The notes under the pieces are model-generated. The model did not search any database. It had not been told where the DNA came from and saw only the letters and a list, made by a program, of their open reading frames with translations. 64,000 bases of DNA. It comes from WHSO01 sp050485485 (GTDB lineage Bacteria > Pseudomonadota > Alphaproteobacteria > SMXQ01). Both the position numbers and the translations under genes were made by a program. Below are positions 8,323 to 16,322 of the stretch, piece by piece. The DNA is taken from contig JBJHBM010000009.1 of the NCBI GenBank assembly GCA_050485485.1, positions 4,716-68,715 of the forward strand, given 5' to 3'. Positions within the stretch are counted from its first letter, which is position 1, and every line of letters starts with the position of its first letter.

Positions 8323-8786
8323 CCGACCTGCGCACCGCCATGATAGGGCCCGACGACGTGATCGACCTGGTGCGGCGCGGCGCCACCATCGACGAGGACG
8401 GGTCGATCCGCACGGCCGTTCTGCTCTCCCTCTTCACGGACAGGCGCGCGGCGCCCGATGACGAGCTGCCGGAAGGTGCTGCTGGCGATCGCCGCGGGTG
8501 GTGGGGCGACGCGCTCCCGGCTGCCGGTCCGGACGGAGCGCCTGCCGAGCGCGACCGTATCGGCTCGAGGCTGTGGCTTCTGGCGCGCGCCAAACAGACG
8601 CGCGAGACGCTGAACCGCGCCGTCACCTATGCCCGCGAGTCCCTCCAGTGGCTCGTGGACGACGGCCACGCCGCCGCCGTCGACGTCTCCGCCACATGGG
8701 CGGCGACGGGGGTTCTGGTGCTCACGGTGACGATCCGCGGGCTTCCCGACGAATCCCTACAGGCGGTCTTCGAGATCGACGTTTGA
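8319..8786 (+). CDS. Baseplate protein (Mu gp46/gpW-like)
   Basis: A 155-residue protein starting MTDLRTAMIGPDD, with the gp46 family core: VLLSLFTDRRA, RRGWWGDAL, GSRLWLLARAKQT and LQWLVDDGHA. It is the homologue of T4 gp25 and P2 gpW, which starts sheath polymerisation from the baseplate. Start and stop context fit a coupled operon, with a 4-base overlap with gp45. A 21-base gap precedes gp47. Confidence 0.86.
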   Translation: MTDLRTAMIGPDDVIDLVRRGATIDEDGSIRTAVLLSLFTDRRAAPDDELPEGAAGDRRGWWGDALPAAGPDGAPAERDRIGSRLWLLARAKQTRETLNRAVTYARESLQWLVDDGHAAAVDVSATWAATGVLVLTVTIRGLPDESLQAVFEIDV

Positions 8787-8807
8787 ACCATGCTTGAGGT
8801 CCGTTGA

Positions 8808-9869
8808 ATGCCCTTCACCCGCCCCACGCTCCAGCAGCTCGTCGAGCGCGCGATCGCCGACATCGAGGCGAATCTGCCGGGCGCCGACGCCCGGGTGAGG
8901 CGGTCGAACCTCAACGTGCTCGCGCGTCTTCACGCCGGCGGGCTGCACGGCGTTTACGGCTACCTCGACTGGCTCGCGCGCCAAATTCCCTGGGACACGG
9001 CCGAGGCGGAATTCATCGAGCGGTGGGCGTCGATCTGGGGAGTTGCCCGCCTGGCCGCGACCTTCGCCGGCGGCGAGGTTGCCTTCGGTGGGAGCGACGG
9101 CGCCCAGATACCTGCCGGGACGGAGCTGCGCTCGGTCACGGGCATCGTCTACCGCACCGATGCGCTCGCGGTGGTCGCCGGCGGGACGGCCATCGCTGCC
9201 GTCACGGCCGCCACGCCGGGCGCTGCCGGCGACGCGGAGCCCGGCGTACAGCTCGCGACCGTGGCGGCGATCGCCGGCGTCGATTCGCAGGCCGTCGTCA
9301 CGGCCGGTGGTCTCACCGGCGGCAGCGACGCCGAAACCGATGCGAGCCTGCGCGCCCGGCTTCTGGCGCGCATCCAGGAGCCCCCGCACGGCGGCGCGGA
9401 CTTCGACTATGTCGCCTGGGCGCGCGAGGTGCCGGGCGTGACGCGGGCCTGGTGTTTACCGTTGCACCTGGGGCTCGGGACCGTCGGGGTCACCTTCGTC
9501 ATGGATGACAAGGATGGCACCATCATCCCGGACGGCACCGAGGTCGAAACCGTCCAGGACTATATCGACGCGCGGCGGCCGGTGACGGCGGACGTGACGG
9601 TGTTCGCTCCGACTGCTGTCCCGCTCGACCTCGAAATCGAGCTGATGCCGGACACGGCCGAGGTGCGCGCCGCGGTCGTTGACGAGCTTTCGGACCTGCT
9701 GCGCCGCGAAGCGGAGCCGGGCGCCACCATCCTGATCTCACATATCCGTGAGGCCATCTCGATCGCGCAGGGTGAGACCGACCACGTCCTGGTGTCGCCC
9801 GCCGCCAACGTCGGCCACGAGCCCGGCGAGATCGCGGTGCTCGGCACCATCACCTGGGCGGGACACTGA
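8808..9869 (+). CDS. Baseplate J-like protein (Mu gp47)
   Basis: This 353-residue protein has the baseplate_J pattern: MPFTRPTLQQLVERAIADIE at the start, GYLDWLARQIPWDTAE, GSDAETDASLRARLL and PHGGADFDYVAWAREVPGVT in the middle, and a C-terminal helical domain. It forms the wedge of the baseplate together with gp46 and gp48. It is preceded by tgaggtccgttga-like spacing and followed two bases later by gp48. Length and order agree with Mu. Confidence 0.9.
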   Translation: MPFTRPTLQQLVERAIADIEANLPGADARVRRSNLNVLARLHAGGLHGVYGYLDWLARQIPWDTAEAEFIERWASIWGVARLAATFAGGEVAFGGSDGAQIPAGTELRSVTGIVYRTDALAVVAGGTAIAAVTAATPGAAGDAEPGVQLATVAAIAGVDSQAVVTAGGLTGGSDAETDASLRARLLARIQEPPHGGADFDYVAWAREVPGVTRAWCLPLHLGLGTVGVTFVMDDKDGTIIPDGTEVETVQDYIDARRPVTADVTVFAPTAVPLDLEIELMPDTAEVRAAVVDELSDLLRREAEPGATILISHIREAISIAQGETDHVLVSPAANVGHEPGEIAVLGTITWAGH

Positions 9870-9871
9870 TC

Positions 9872-10471
9872 GTGGCGACGGCCGAGGAATACTTCCGTCA
9901 GCTGCAGGGGCTTCTGCCTCCCGGCGAGGCTTGGCCGCGCGACGAGGATACGACTCTCGGCCGCCTGCTGCGCGCGATGGCGGTCGAGCTCGCACGCGTC
10001 GACGCGCGCAGCAACGACTTGATCCAGGAGGCCGACCCGCGCACGACAACTGCGCTGCTGCCGGAATGGGAGCGGGTTACGGGCCTGCCCGACGATTGTG
10101 TCGGCCCCGGCACCACGCTGCAGGAACGCCGCGCGATGCTCGTGCGGAAGCTCACCAGCATCGGCGGTCAATCGCGCGCGTTCTTCATCGACACGGCGGC
10201 GGCGCTCGGGTTCGACATCTCGATCACCGAGTTCAGGCCGTTTCGCGTCGGCCGCTCGGCTGCCGACGACGCGCTGTGCGGCCACGACTGGATCTTTGCC
10301 TGGCGCGTCGAGGGGCCCGAGACGACGATCGTCCATTTCAGGACGGGCCAATCCACAGTCGGGGAGCCCCTTCGGAGCTGGGGGAACACGCTGCTGGAGT
10401 GCGTCATGACGCGACTCAAGCCGGCCCACACCATCGTGCAGTTCGCATATCCGGAAGCGGAGGAGGAATAG
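9872..10471 (+). CDS. Baseplate/tail protein (Mu gp48, YmfQ/DUF2313 type)
   Basis: A 199-residue protein from GTG 9872. It carries the YmfQ signature: YFRQLQGLLPPGEAWPRDED near the start, LLRAMAVELARVDARSNDLI, then ATTALLPEWERVTGLPDD and LQERRAMLVRKL. This is the tail-tip wedge protein encoded between gp47 and the fibre. The stop is 3 bases before the fibre ATG. It is a normal-length member. Confidence 0.88.
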   Translation: MATAEEYFRQLQGLLPPGEAWPRDEDTTLGRLLRAMAVELARVDARSNDLIQEADPRTTTALLPEWERVTGLPDDCVGPGTTLQERRAMLVRKLTSIGGQSRAFFIDTAAALGFDISITEFRPFRVGRSAADDALCGHDWIFAWRVEGPETTIVHFRTGQSTVGEPLRSWGNTLLECVMTRLKPAHTIVQFAYPEAEEE

Positions 10472-10474
10472 CGC

Positions 10475-11446
10475 ATGTATCGCATCGACAACGACACCGC
10501 CGCCGAGGTGCTGCCGGCACCGACCGAGCCCGGGCCTAAGCCGGACGGTTATTTTACCGGCGGCAACCCGCAGACGGGGACACCGGCGACCATCGTCGAC
10601 GCCGAGTGGGCCAACATGATCCAGGAAGAGATCGCCAACGTCATCGAGGCCGCCGGCGGGACGCTCGATAAGGCGGAAAATTCCCAGCTGTTTCAAGCCG
10701 TCGCCTCACTGATCATCGCGGCGATGCCGGAGGTGCCTCCGTCCGCGTCGCTGCTGGGCTCCCGCAACATGCTGGTGACCAATGACAACGCTTCGCCCGC
10801 CAGCAAGCTGACGGTTATGGCTGACGAGGTCGTGGTGAAAGATGCCGGCGGAGAGCCGCACCTTTTGACCGGTGTGGATGTTGCGATAGATATGGCGCTT
10901 TCCGGCGCTGGCGGGCTGGACACGGGGATCGAAGGATCAAGCCGCTTCTATTACGGCTGGGTGATCTGGAACGGCACCAATGTCAGCGCAGTAGCATCCG
11001 AGAGCGCAACGTCCCCGACGATGCCTTCGGGCTACACGCACAAGGCGCTCGTCACGGCTGTCTATAATGACGGGTCCAGCAATTTTAGGCGCTTCTTCCA
11101 GCGCGACAATTTCATTCAGGCCGCCGAGTCGTGGCAGTTGGTTGCGGGCGGTACCGCAACCAGCCGAACCTCTGTCGGGCTCTCGGCTTTCGTACCGCCG
11201 GCCTCGCGACGGGTCGCGGTGGAAATGCAGCGCTCCACGCCTGCATCAGCCGGACAGGTGACCGCCACGCTGTTTACGCGAGACGACAGCACAGCGGGTG
11301 CCCTTAATGCCGTCGCCTTCAGCACCGGGGCTGCGCAGTCGAACTTCGTCTGGGGCCAGCTGATGATGGAGACCGCACAGACTTTTTATTATCTGCAATC
11401 AGCCGGCGGCTCCACGGACATCTGGCTCCGTGGCTTCTATCTGTGA
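10475..11446 (+). CDS. Tail fibre protein
   Basis: A 323-residue protein. The first 85 residues (MYRIDNDTAAEVLP..., PEPGPKPDGYFTGGNPQTGTPATIVDAEWANMIQEE) are the common N-terminus of fibres that attach to gp48-type baseplates. The remaining part is rich in Ser/Thr/Gly and in beta pattern and has no match I recognise; it would carry the receptor-binding tip. Base composition falls from about 10.7 kb on, as is usual for fibre tips exchanged between phages. A small gene follows after 10 bases. Confidence 0.82.
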   Translation: MYRIDNDTAAEVLPAPTEPGPKPDGYFTGGNPQTGTPATIVDAEWANMIQEEIANVIEAAGGTLDKAENSQLFQAVASLIIAAMPEVPPSASLLGSRNMLVTNDNASPASKLTVMADEVVVKDAGGEPHLLTGVDVAIDMALSGAGGLDTGIEGSSRFYYGWVIWNGTNVSAVASESATSPTMPSGYTHKALVTAVYNDGSSNFRRFFQRDNFIQAAESWQLVAGGTATSRTSVGLSAFVPPASRRVAVEMQRSTPASAGQVTATLFTRDDSTAGALNAVAFSTGAAQSNFVWGQLMMETAQTFYYLQSAGGSTDIWLRGFYL

Positions 11447-11456
11447 GGATTTAGAT

Positions 11457-11795
11457 ATGGCCTATGCAATCAATGAAACCGGTGGCTGGCGGACAATAAA
11501 CAGCCCGGATGACGTGCTGTCTGGAGAAACTTTCAGCGCGGAGCAGCCACAGGTTGTTGAGCTCCCGTCGCCCCGCGTTCTCACATACGCCGAGTTTGAG
11601 GACCGCTTCACTGACGAGGAAGCGGATGCCATCGCCGCCCTGTCCTTGCAGAATGGGGCCATTCATCGGGTGGTGACACGGGCGGCAGCGTCCAACGCCA
11701 TCGACCTGGACAGTGAGCGAATGGCTCTGTTCATGGGCGCCCTGGTCCAGGCAGGGATTATCACCGAAGGTCGTGCAGCGGAAATTGTTGCATGA
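11457..11795 (+). CDS. Small phage protein downstream of the tail fibre
   Basis: A 112-residue protein starting MAYAINETGGWRTI from ATG 11457, chosen because gaggat lies just upstream. The second half (YAEFEDRFTDEEADAIAALS, then IDLDSERMALFMGALVQAGI) follows a pattern often found in short proteins placed after tail fibres. I cannot assign a proven function; a chaperone or fibre accessory role would fit the place. It overlaps the next gene by 4 bases. Confidence 0.6.
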   Translation: MAYAINETGGWRTINSPDDVLSGETFSAEQPQVVELPSPRVLTYAEFEDRFTDEEADAIAALSLQNGAIHRVVTRAAASNAIDLDSERMALFMGALVQAGIITEGRAAEIVA

Positions 11796-12166
11796 GGTGG
11801 TGGGGCCTCTTCGCCACCGTGCTGTTCGCCGTCGCGCTTGCGCTTGCGTTCTGCGCGCCGGCGGGCGCGCAGGTGCAGCCGACGCCCGAAGAGCGCGCGC
11901 GGCTGCGGGCCTGGATTCCAGTGAGCTGCTGCGTCACCTCGGACGCGCTGCCGGCCGGTACTGGCTGCTGCTTTGAGATCGCACCCGCGGAGGTCGAGGC
12001 GCTACCGGACGGCCGTTGGCGCGTCAAGGCCACGGGCCAGGTGGTGCCGGCCAGCCCGTCGCGGGACGGGCGGTGGTGGCGCTGCGCCTGCGATCGTATC
12101 GCGGACAGGTGGGTCGTGTGGCGCGGTGCGGACACCCGCTGTCTGTTCGTATTTCAGGGGCTCTAG
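11792..12166 (+). CDS. Small secreted Cys-rich prophage protein
   Basis: This 124-residue protein has a clear signal peptide (MRWWGLFATVLFAVALALAF followed by CAPAGAQ). The mature part has CC pairs, a CAC triplet and a final Cys near the end (IPVSCCVTSD, TGCCFEI, WRCACD, TRCLFVF), which would suit disulfides in the periplasm. A similar layout occurs in unnamed proteins of alphaproteobacterial phages. No enzyme motif is visible. It overlaps the previous gene and is 2 bases from the next, so it belongs to the late operon. Confidence 0.6.
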   Translation: MRWWGLFATVLFAVALALAFCAPAGAQVQPTPEERARLRAWIPVSCCVTSDALPAGTGCCFEIAPAEVEALPDGRWRVKATGQVVPASPSRDGRWWRCACDRIADRWVVWRGADTRCLFVFQGL

Positions 12167-12168
12167 CA

Positions 12169-12516
12169 ATGATCGCCACAAAGCGGAAGACACGCGTGCG
12201 GCCGATGCGCCGGGTCGAGACGATCCTGGAGATCGACCAGCCCGGCGACTTCGCCTGGTACACCGTCGACGGGCGCGGCGACGTGACCGGGCGGCCGTCG
12301 CGGGGCGAGCGGCCGACGCACCTGTGGTTTGCCGCAACCGACAAGAGCCTGCGCCGCGTCTGCATCGCGCCTTATGTCGGCGAGAAGGGCAGCACGCACG
12401 AATGGGATGGTGACATCGAGCGGCCGACCCTCGGCCGCCCGCTCGAGCTGCGCGACGACATGGGCCTGCGCATCTGGCGCGGCCGAATCGCGAAGGGGGA
12501 GATGATCGATGGGTGA
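12169..12516 (+). CDS. Hypothetical prophage protein
   Basis: A 115-residue protein from ATG 12169. It contains THLWFAATD and a HEWDGDIERPTLGRPLEL stretch. The W-DG-x-x-x-PTL pattern is reminiscent of small phage proteins of the DUF6527 kind, but the zinc-like cysteines expected there are not seen, so I leave it unassigned. It lies directly behind the secreted Cys-rich gene and before a membrane protein gene, all in one direction. Confidence 0.5.
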   Translation: MIATKRKTRVRPMRRVETILEIDQPGDFAWYTVDGRGDVTGRPSRGERPTHLWFAATDKSLRRVCIAPYVGEKGSTHEWDGDIERPTLGRPLELRDDMGLRIWRGRIAKGEMIDG

Positions 12517-12623
12517 TGCCCGCGACACCAACCATCCGGCGGGTTGCAGGCGCCACCAGGTTCCTTTCATAATCCAGCTTCCGCAGCGGCGCCCCACGCC
12601 GGTGCCTTCGGGGGAGGGGGAAA

Positions 12624-13121
12624 ATGGCGGACGTTCTCGACATGATAGGGACTTACGCGCTCGTCCTGGCGCTGCTCTGTGCACTCATCGGCGCCTTTGC
12701 CAAAGGCCGGCGCCTGATGGTGCTGTCGTCGAGCGCGGCCATCGCCGTTCTTGCCATCGTGTTCGGCTGCACCGGTACCGCCCTCAAGCAGGCGGAGATC
12801 GACGCGGCTGCGGCGCAACTCGCCTGCAGGGCGGACCTTCAATGCTGGGGCGACAAACACCGGCGCTCGGCCGAGGCTGCCTGCGTGCAACCGATCGAGC
12901 GGATGGGGCCTTACGGCTCCGATTGGAGGGCCGGGTTCTTGGGCGACCGGCTCACGCACTTCCGGTGGCGGGATCAGGAGCGCGGGATGATGACCTATTT
13001 CGGCGACAAGATCAGCTACCAGAACGAAGCCGGCGCCTGGCTCCCGCATGTGTACGAGTGCGACTACGACACCATCACGGATGCCGTGGTGGAAGTCCGC
13101 GCGCGGCGCGGGCAGCTCTGA
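12624..13121 (+). CDS. Membrane-anchored hypothetical prophage protein
   Basis: A 165-residue protein with a strong ribosome site (gggggaggggg) before ATG 12624. Two hydrophobic segments (about residues 10-25 and 32-49) are followed by a soluble domain with four cysteines and the motif GDKISYQNEAGAW...YECDYD. That motif is shared by a family of small unnamed proteins in proteobacteria and phages. The gene stands in the place of lysis or superinfection-exclusion genes in some Mu-like prophages, but the sequence itself does not show such a role. Confidence 0.58.
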   Translation: MADVLDMIGTYALVLALLCALIGAFAKGRRLMVLSSSAAIAVLAIVFGCTGTALKQAEIDAAAAQLACRADLQCWGDKHRRSAEAACVQPIERMGPYGSDWRAGFLGDRLTHFRWRDQERGMMTYFGDKISYQNEAGAWLPHVYECDYDTITDAVVEVRARRGQL

Positions 13122-13297
13122 ACAACAGCCACAGCCACATCTCTGTGTTGCCTATCTCGCTGGCGAAGGCCGGCGGGGGCCGGGACGCGCCAACGTCCCG
13201 AGCCGCGGAGAGGGACTCCGCATGACCGTAACCGGCCTCGTCACGGCCACCCCGCCACCGGCGATCACCGGCGGGGGCAGTCGATCACGGTTGTCAC

Positions 13298-13489
13298 ATG
13301 GAGTCCATCCGCTGCGGCCGGTGCCGCCGCCTGTTGTGCAAGGCGATTTACGATGCTATCGAAATCAAGTGCCCGCGTTGCCGGGCGATGAACTTCTTCG
13401 AGAGGGCCCGGTCGAGCCCTTCACCCGAGCGCCCCGGAGCGTCCGACAGCGAGGACGCCGGTGGCATCCACGAAGCAGACACAGGTTGA
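13298..13489 (+). CDS. com: Com-like translational regulator (zinc finger)
   Basis: A 63-residue protein whose first 30 residues match Mu Com: MESIRCGRCRRLLCKA, then IEIKCPRC. The CxxC pairs at 6/9 and 25/28 form the zinc finger. In Mu, Com binds mRNA just upstream of the overlapping modification gene mom and frees its start codon. Here the gene overlaps the start of a DNA methyltransferase gene by 29 bases, the same arrangement. The C-terminal tail is not conserved. Regulation of the overlapping gene is inferred from Mu. Confidence 0.78.
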   Translation: MESIRCGRCRRLLCKAIYDAIEIKCPRCRAMNFFERARSSPSPERPGASDSEDAGGIHEADTG

Positions 13490-14294
13490 GCCGCTCCCAG
13501 GCCTGGCGCCTTGGATCGGCGGTAAGAGGCATCTCGCGCGCCGTATTTGCGCACGGATCGAGAACATCCCGCACCGCTGCTACGCCGAGCCTTTTGTCGG
13601 CATGGGCGGGGTGTTCCTGCGCCGGCGGGCGCGGCCCAAGTGCGAGGCGATCAACGACTTCCACGGGGAGGTCGCCAACCTCTTCCGGATCGTCCAGCGC
13701 CACCCGGACGCGCTGTGGGGCGAGCTGGAGCTGGGGCTCTCCACCAAGGCCGGCTTCGACCGGCTGCGGGCGACCGACCCTGCGGCCCTCACCGACGTCG
13801 AGCGGGCGGCGCGGTTCCTGGAGCTGCAAGCCCAGGCCTTCGGCGGCCGGCCGGGCGGCGTGTTCGGCCGCGACCCCAACACGCGGGCCCGATTCGTGCC
13901 GCGCCGCTACCGCCACATCATCCGGGCTGTGCACCGCCGCCTCGAGGGGGTCTACATCGACGGGCTTCCCTACCAGGAGTTCATCGGGCGGTGGGATCGG
14001 CCGGAGACCCTCTTCTATCTCGACCCGCCGTACTGGGGCAGCGAGACCGACTACGGCCGCGGCCTGTTCGGCCGGGAGGATTACGGCCGCCTGGCGGGGC
14101 TGTTACGGGGCCTTAAAGGGCGCTTCATCCTGTCGCTCAACGACGTGCCGGAGGTCCGTGAGCTGTTCGCTTGGGCCCGGATCGAGGAGGAGCCGGTCAC
14201 CTACAGTCTCGGCCACGGCAAGCGGGTCACGGAGCTGGTCATATCGGCGCTTCCCATAGAGCGGCAAGTCCCATCCCGCCGTTTCAGGCGTTAG
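13461..14294 (+). CDS. D12-class DNA adenine methyltransferase
   Basis: A 277-residue enzyme from GTG 13461. It has the D12/Dam layout: the SAM-binding PWIGGKRHLA motif near residue 17, AEPFVGMGGVFL near 46, and the catalytic DPPY (FYLDPPYWG) near residue 188. It should methylate N6 of adenine, using S-adenosylmethionine. It replaces mom in the com-mom position of Mu, so its likely job is to protect phage DNA from host restriction. The start lies inside com, which suggests Com-controlled translation. Length is normal for the class. Confidence 0.85.
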   Translation: MASTKQTQVEPLPGLAPWIGGKRHLARRICARIENIPHRCYAEPFVGMGGVFLRRRARPKCEAINDFHGEVANLFRIVQRHPDALWGELELGLSTKAGFDRLRATDPAALTDVERAARFLELQAQAFGGRPGGVFGRDPNTRARFVPRRYRHIIRAVHRRLEGVYIDGLPYQEFIGRWDRPETLFYLDPPYWGSETDYGRGLFGREDYGRLAGLLRGLKGRFILSLNDVPEVRELFAWARIEEEPVTYSLGHGKRVTELVISALPIERQVPSRRFRR

Positions 14295-14372
14295 GCGATT
14301 AAATTGGGGCTCTTTGAGGCATTTGACGTCTCCGCCTTGCACAACTACCCTTCCCAACAAAAAGGGGGGGTT

Positions 14373-15191
14373 ATGGGGCGGACGTTTCAGCTTTTCCATT
14401 TGTCTTTGCTCCGGCGCGAGCAAGGCGATCTATTTCAGCGCGACTTATCTCGAGAAGACTGGATACGATCAGTCTTCACGCGGCCGTTTCAATTCACACA
14501 TCGAAAGCGAGATTTTTTCTGGGTTCCGAAAAGTTCGGACGGGGACAGCATCATCGCGATTGTCGAGCGACAAACCTCGCGCTTGCAGCACCGTCCGCCA
14601 GAACAGGGCGGGGACGAGATCCGAGGGGAAGTATGGCAGGGCGCCGTGGTGATCATCGATCCTAGACCGCACGATTCCGGTCAGCGCGTCGCGTTCGAGG
14701 TGGATCGTGACATCGGCACACCGAACGCAGTGCTTGGGTCAGTCCTCTGGCACCTAAATGCTGCTCCGCCGGGACCGTACTACGTGGAATCGAAGCCCGT
14801 TTTTGATGGCAGTACGTTCTGGACGTTCGCTCGTGAGCACGGAGGCATCCTCCGACGAATCACATTCGGTTTTGTCGTCCCCAACATGTGGGACACGAAA
14901 AACGAGCTCGACAAGGAGCTCCGAGAGACTGGCGAACAGACGGGCGCCCAAAGGGTACAAGTCACTTTAGAAAGCTCGGACGGCGTTAAGGCAGACACAC
15001 CAAAGGTCCGGGAGGGCGTCGATTACAGTGAAAAGGGAGGAGCCTCGCTCTCTGCCACCTCGATCAACGGGGCAACGTTCCACTCGAGCAAGAGAATTCA
15101 ACGGACAAAGGTCGAAACAGAGGAACTCCGCGACGGTGACGAGGCGACTCTATGGAAGCGTCTAGCAGGGAAGATACTCGGCCGTGAGTAA
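14373..15191 (+). CDS. Soluble protein of unknown function, first gene of a lower-GC cassette
   Basis: A 272-residue protein. I start it at ATG 14373 because a run of seven G (14364-14370) sits right before it; a TTG at 14304 has no such site. It starts MGRTFQLFHLSLLRREQGDL and is mostly beta-type in the first 190 residues, including VVIIDPRPHDSGQRVAFEVD and FWTFAREHGG. A charged tail ends the protein. I do not recognise the family with certainty. Base composition is clearly lower in GC than in the tail genes. The stop overlaps the next gene by 8 bases, so the two are coupled. Confidence 0.6.
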   Translation: MGRTFQLFHLSLLRREQGDLFQRDLSREDWIRSVFTRPFQFTHRKRDFFWVPKSSDGDSIIAIVERQTSRLQHRPPEQGGDEIRGEVWQGAVVIIDPRPHDSGQRVAFEVDRDIGTPNAVLGSVLWHLNAAPPGPYYVESKPVFDGSTFWTFAREHGGILRRITFGFVVPNMWDTKNELDKELRETGEQTGAQRVQVTLESSDGVKADTPKVREGVDYSEKGGASLSATSINGATFHSSKRIQRTKVETEELRDGDEATLWKRLAGKILGRE

Positions 15192-15663
15192 GCTCCTATG
15201 CTGGTTAGTCGTCGGCGCTCTAGCCACCATTTTAATGGGCGCGAGTATCTGCAGGCCCGCGCTGCTGAGCGATTCTGGCAACGCGTTTCTTCGCGAGTTC
15301 GTGGGCCCAGAACTGCTCAGTTTCCTGGGGGTAGTTGTCACCATTACACTTGCTTCGGCAGCGAATCTTCATCTTGAGCTGAACAAGTTGGAAGACTCGG
15401 CCGGCATTCCGTTTCCGAAGACGAGAAGGTCCATACGGTTGTCAGCCTACTCCCTCATCGGAATGCTCGCTCTCGGTCTGGTCGTTGTCTTTACGAAGAA
15501 TTTCATTGGGGGGAGTGATCTTCTTTCCGCCCTACTGAATTCTCTCTCCATATTGATCGTCGTATTCGGGATTTTCGTTCTCATCGATCTCACGGCCGCA
15601 ATTTTGAGGATTCCTCCACCATCTGCCGTGAAGAAGAATTCGTCGACTGCCGATCGAGTGTAA
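15184..15663 (+). CDS. Four-helix membrane protein, second gene of the cassette
   Basis: A 159-residue protein from GTG 15184. Four hydrophobic segments are seen at about residues 4-22, 42-60, 86-106 and 114-138, with a short charged loop after the second (NKLEDSAGIPFPKTRRS). There are no enzyme motifs. It overlaps the preceding soluble protein by 8 bases. A soluble sensor followed by a small membrane protein is an arrangement seen in phage exclusion and abortive-infection modules, but this is only an inference from layout. Confidence 0.6.
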   Translation: MSKLLCWLVVGALATILMGASICRPALLSDSGNAFLREFVGPELLSFLGVVVTITLASAANLHLELNKLEDSAGIPFPKTRRSIRLSAYSLIGMLALGLVVVFTKNFIGGSDLLSALLNSLSILIVVFGIFVLIDLTAAILRIPPPSAVKKNSSTADRV

Positions 15664-15726
15664 ACCCCGCCGCGCCAGATGCACGTGAAGGCGCATGTTA
15701 GGGGGACATTGGCCGTGGAGATTTTG

Positions 15727-16230
15727 ATGCTTAACTGGGAAGTATGGGTAGCGATCTACGCTGCGATAGTGGCCACAGGTGCGTTATTCCTTGAGGTGCG
15801 ACGCTGGGTAGAGGGTAAAGCGCGACTCCATCTGAATGTGATGCAGAACGCGCGCGCGGTGAACGTGCCCGGGACCGAGGAAAACACCTATTTGCATGTG
15901 ACGGTCGTCAACAGGGGCGCCATGCCGACCACGATCACTCATATGACCTTCCAAGAATTCCCAACTTTCATCGCTCGACTACGTCGCAAGCCATCTAAGG
16001 CGGCCTTCGTCGCTAACCCGAACCTCCCAGGCACCGGGGAGGGGCAGTTGCCCTATGAACTCAGCCCTGGCGCGCGCTGGGGCGGTGCGGCACTTCAGTC
16101 CGAGGAGCTCAACGTATGGATTGCCGGAGGGCGCCTTTACTTGGGCATCCATGCCTCTCATTCCGACCGGCCCACGTTCGTTCGCCTCCGGCGCGACCGA
16201 GCCATCCCTAAAGGCGCCAAGGAGCTTTAA
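15727..16230 (+). CDS. Membrane-anchored protein of unknown function, third gene of the cassette
   Basis: A 167-residue protein. I start it at ATG 15727 (MLNWEVW) because ggag lies 6 bases upstream; the open frame reaches back to 15679. A single N-terminal hydrophobic segment (about residues 4-22) is followed by a basic linker and a beta-rich soluble domain (HLNVMQNARAV, YLHVTVVNRGAMPTTITHM). This N-anchored beta domain is common in unnamed accessory proteins. It ends 5 bases before the first 22-bp repeat of the presumed prophage terminus. Confidence 0.58.
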   Translation: MLNWEVWVAIYAAIVATGALFLEVRRWVEGKARLHLNVMQNARAVNVPGTEENTYLHVTVVNRGAMPTTITHMTFQEFPTFIARLRRKPSKAAFVANPNLPGTGEGQLPYELSPGARWGGAALQSEELNVWIAGGRLYLGIHASHSDRPTFVRLRRDRAIPKGAKEL

Positions 16231-16234
16231 GGAC

Positions 16235-16282
16235 GAGTCCAAACTAAGTGGCGCGCGAGTCCATCCTAAGTGGCGCGCTACA
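16235..16282 (+). repeat. Tandem 22-bp repeats and TACA end: candidate Mu-type right terminus
   Basis: GAGTCCAAACTAAGTGGCGC (16235) and GAGTCCATCCTAAGTGGCGC (16257) each continue with GC and are directly repeated with a period of exactly 22 bp. They differ at two or three bases. Four bases after the second unit the strand reads TACA (16279-16282), which is TGTA on the other strand. Mu right ends start with TG and carry 22-bp transposase sites R1 and R2 side by side a few bases inside. A weaker third copy may begin near 16199 inside the preceding gene. Just outside lies ctggaccggcaaatttgacc, which resembles inner repeats of some IS21-type elements, so an IS remnant is an alternative. Confidence 0.55.
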
Positions 16283-16322
16283 GGCGTCAAGTCGTTTGCT
16301 GGACCGGCAAATTTGACCAAGG

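Noticed and set aside
12509..13225. Open frame starting inside the end of the 12169 gene
   Set aside because: Overlaps the well-placed membrane protein gene at 12624 in another frame and has no pattern.
13222..13297. Possible small gene starting ATG 13222 (MTVTGLVTATPPPAITGGG) before com
   Set aside because: A good ribosome site is present, but the frame runs on through com without its own stop and would need a frameshift at the G run near 13270. Not supported enough to call.
13048..14259. A 403-codon open frame overlapping com and the methyltransferase
   Set aside because: Both overlapped genes carry clear motifs; the frame translates to Ser/Arg-rich sequence without pattern.
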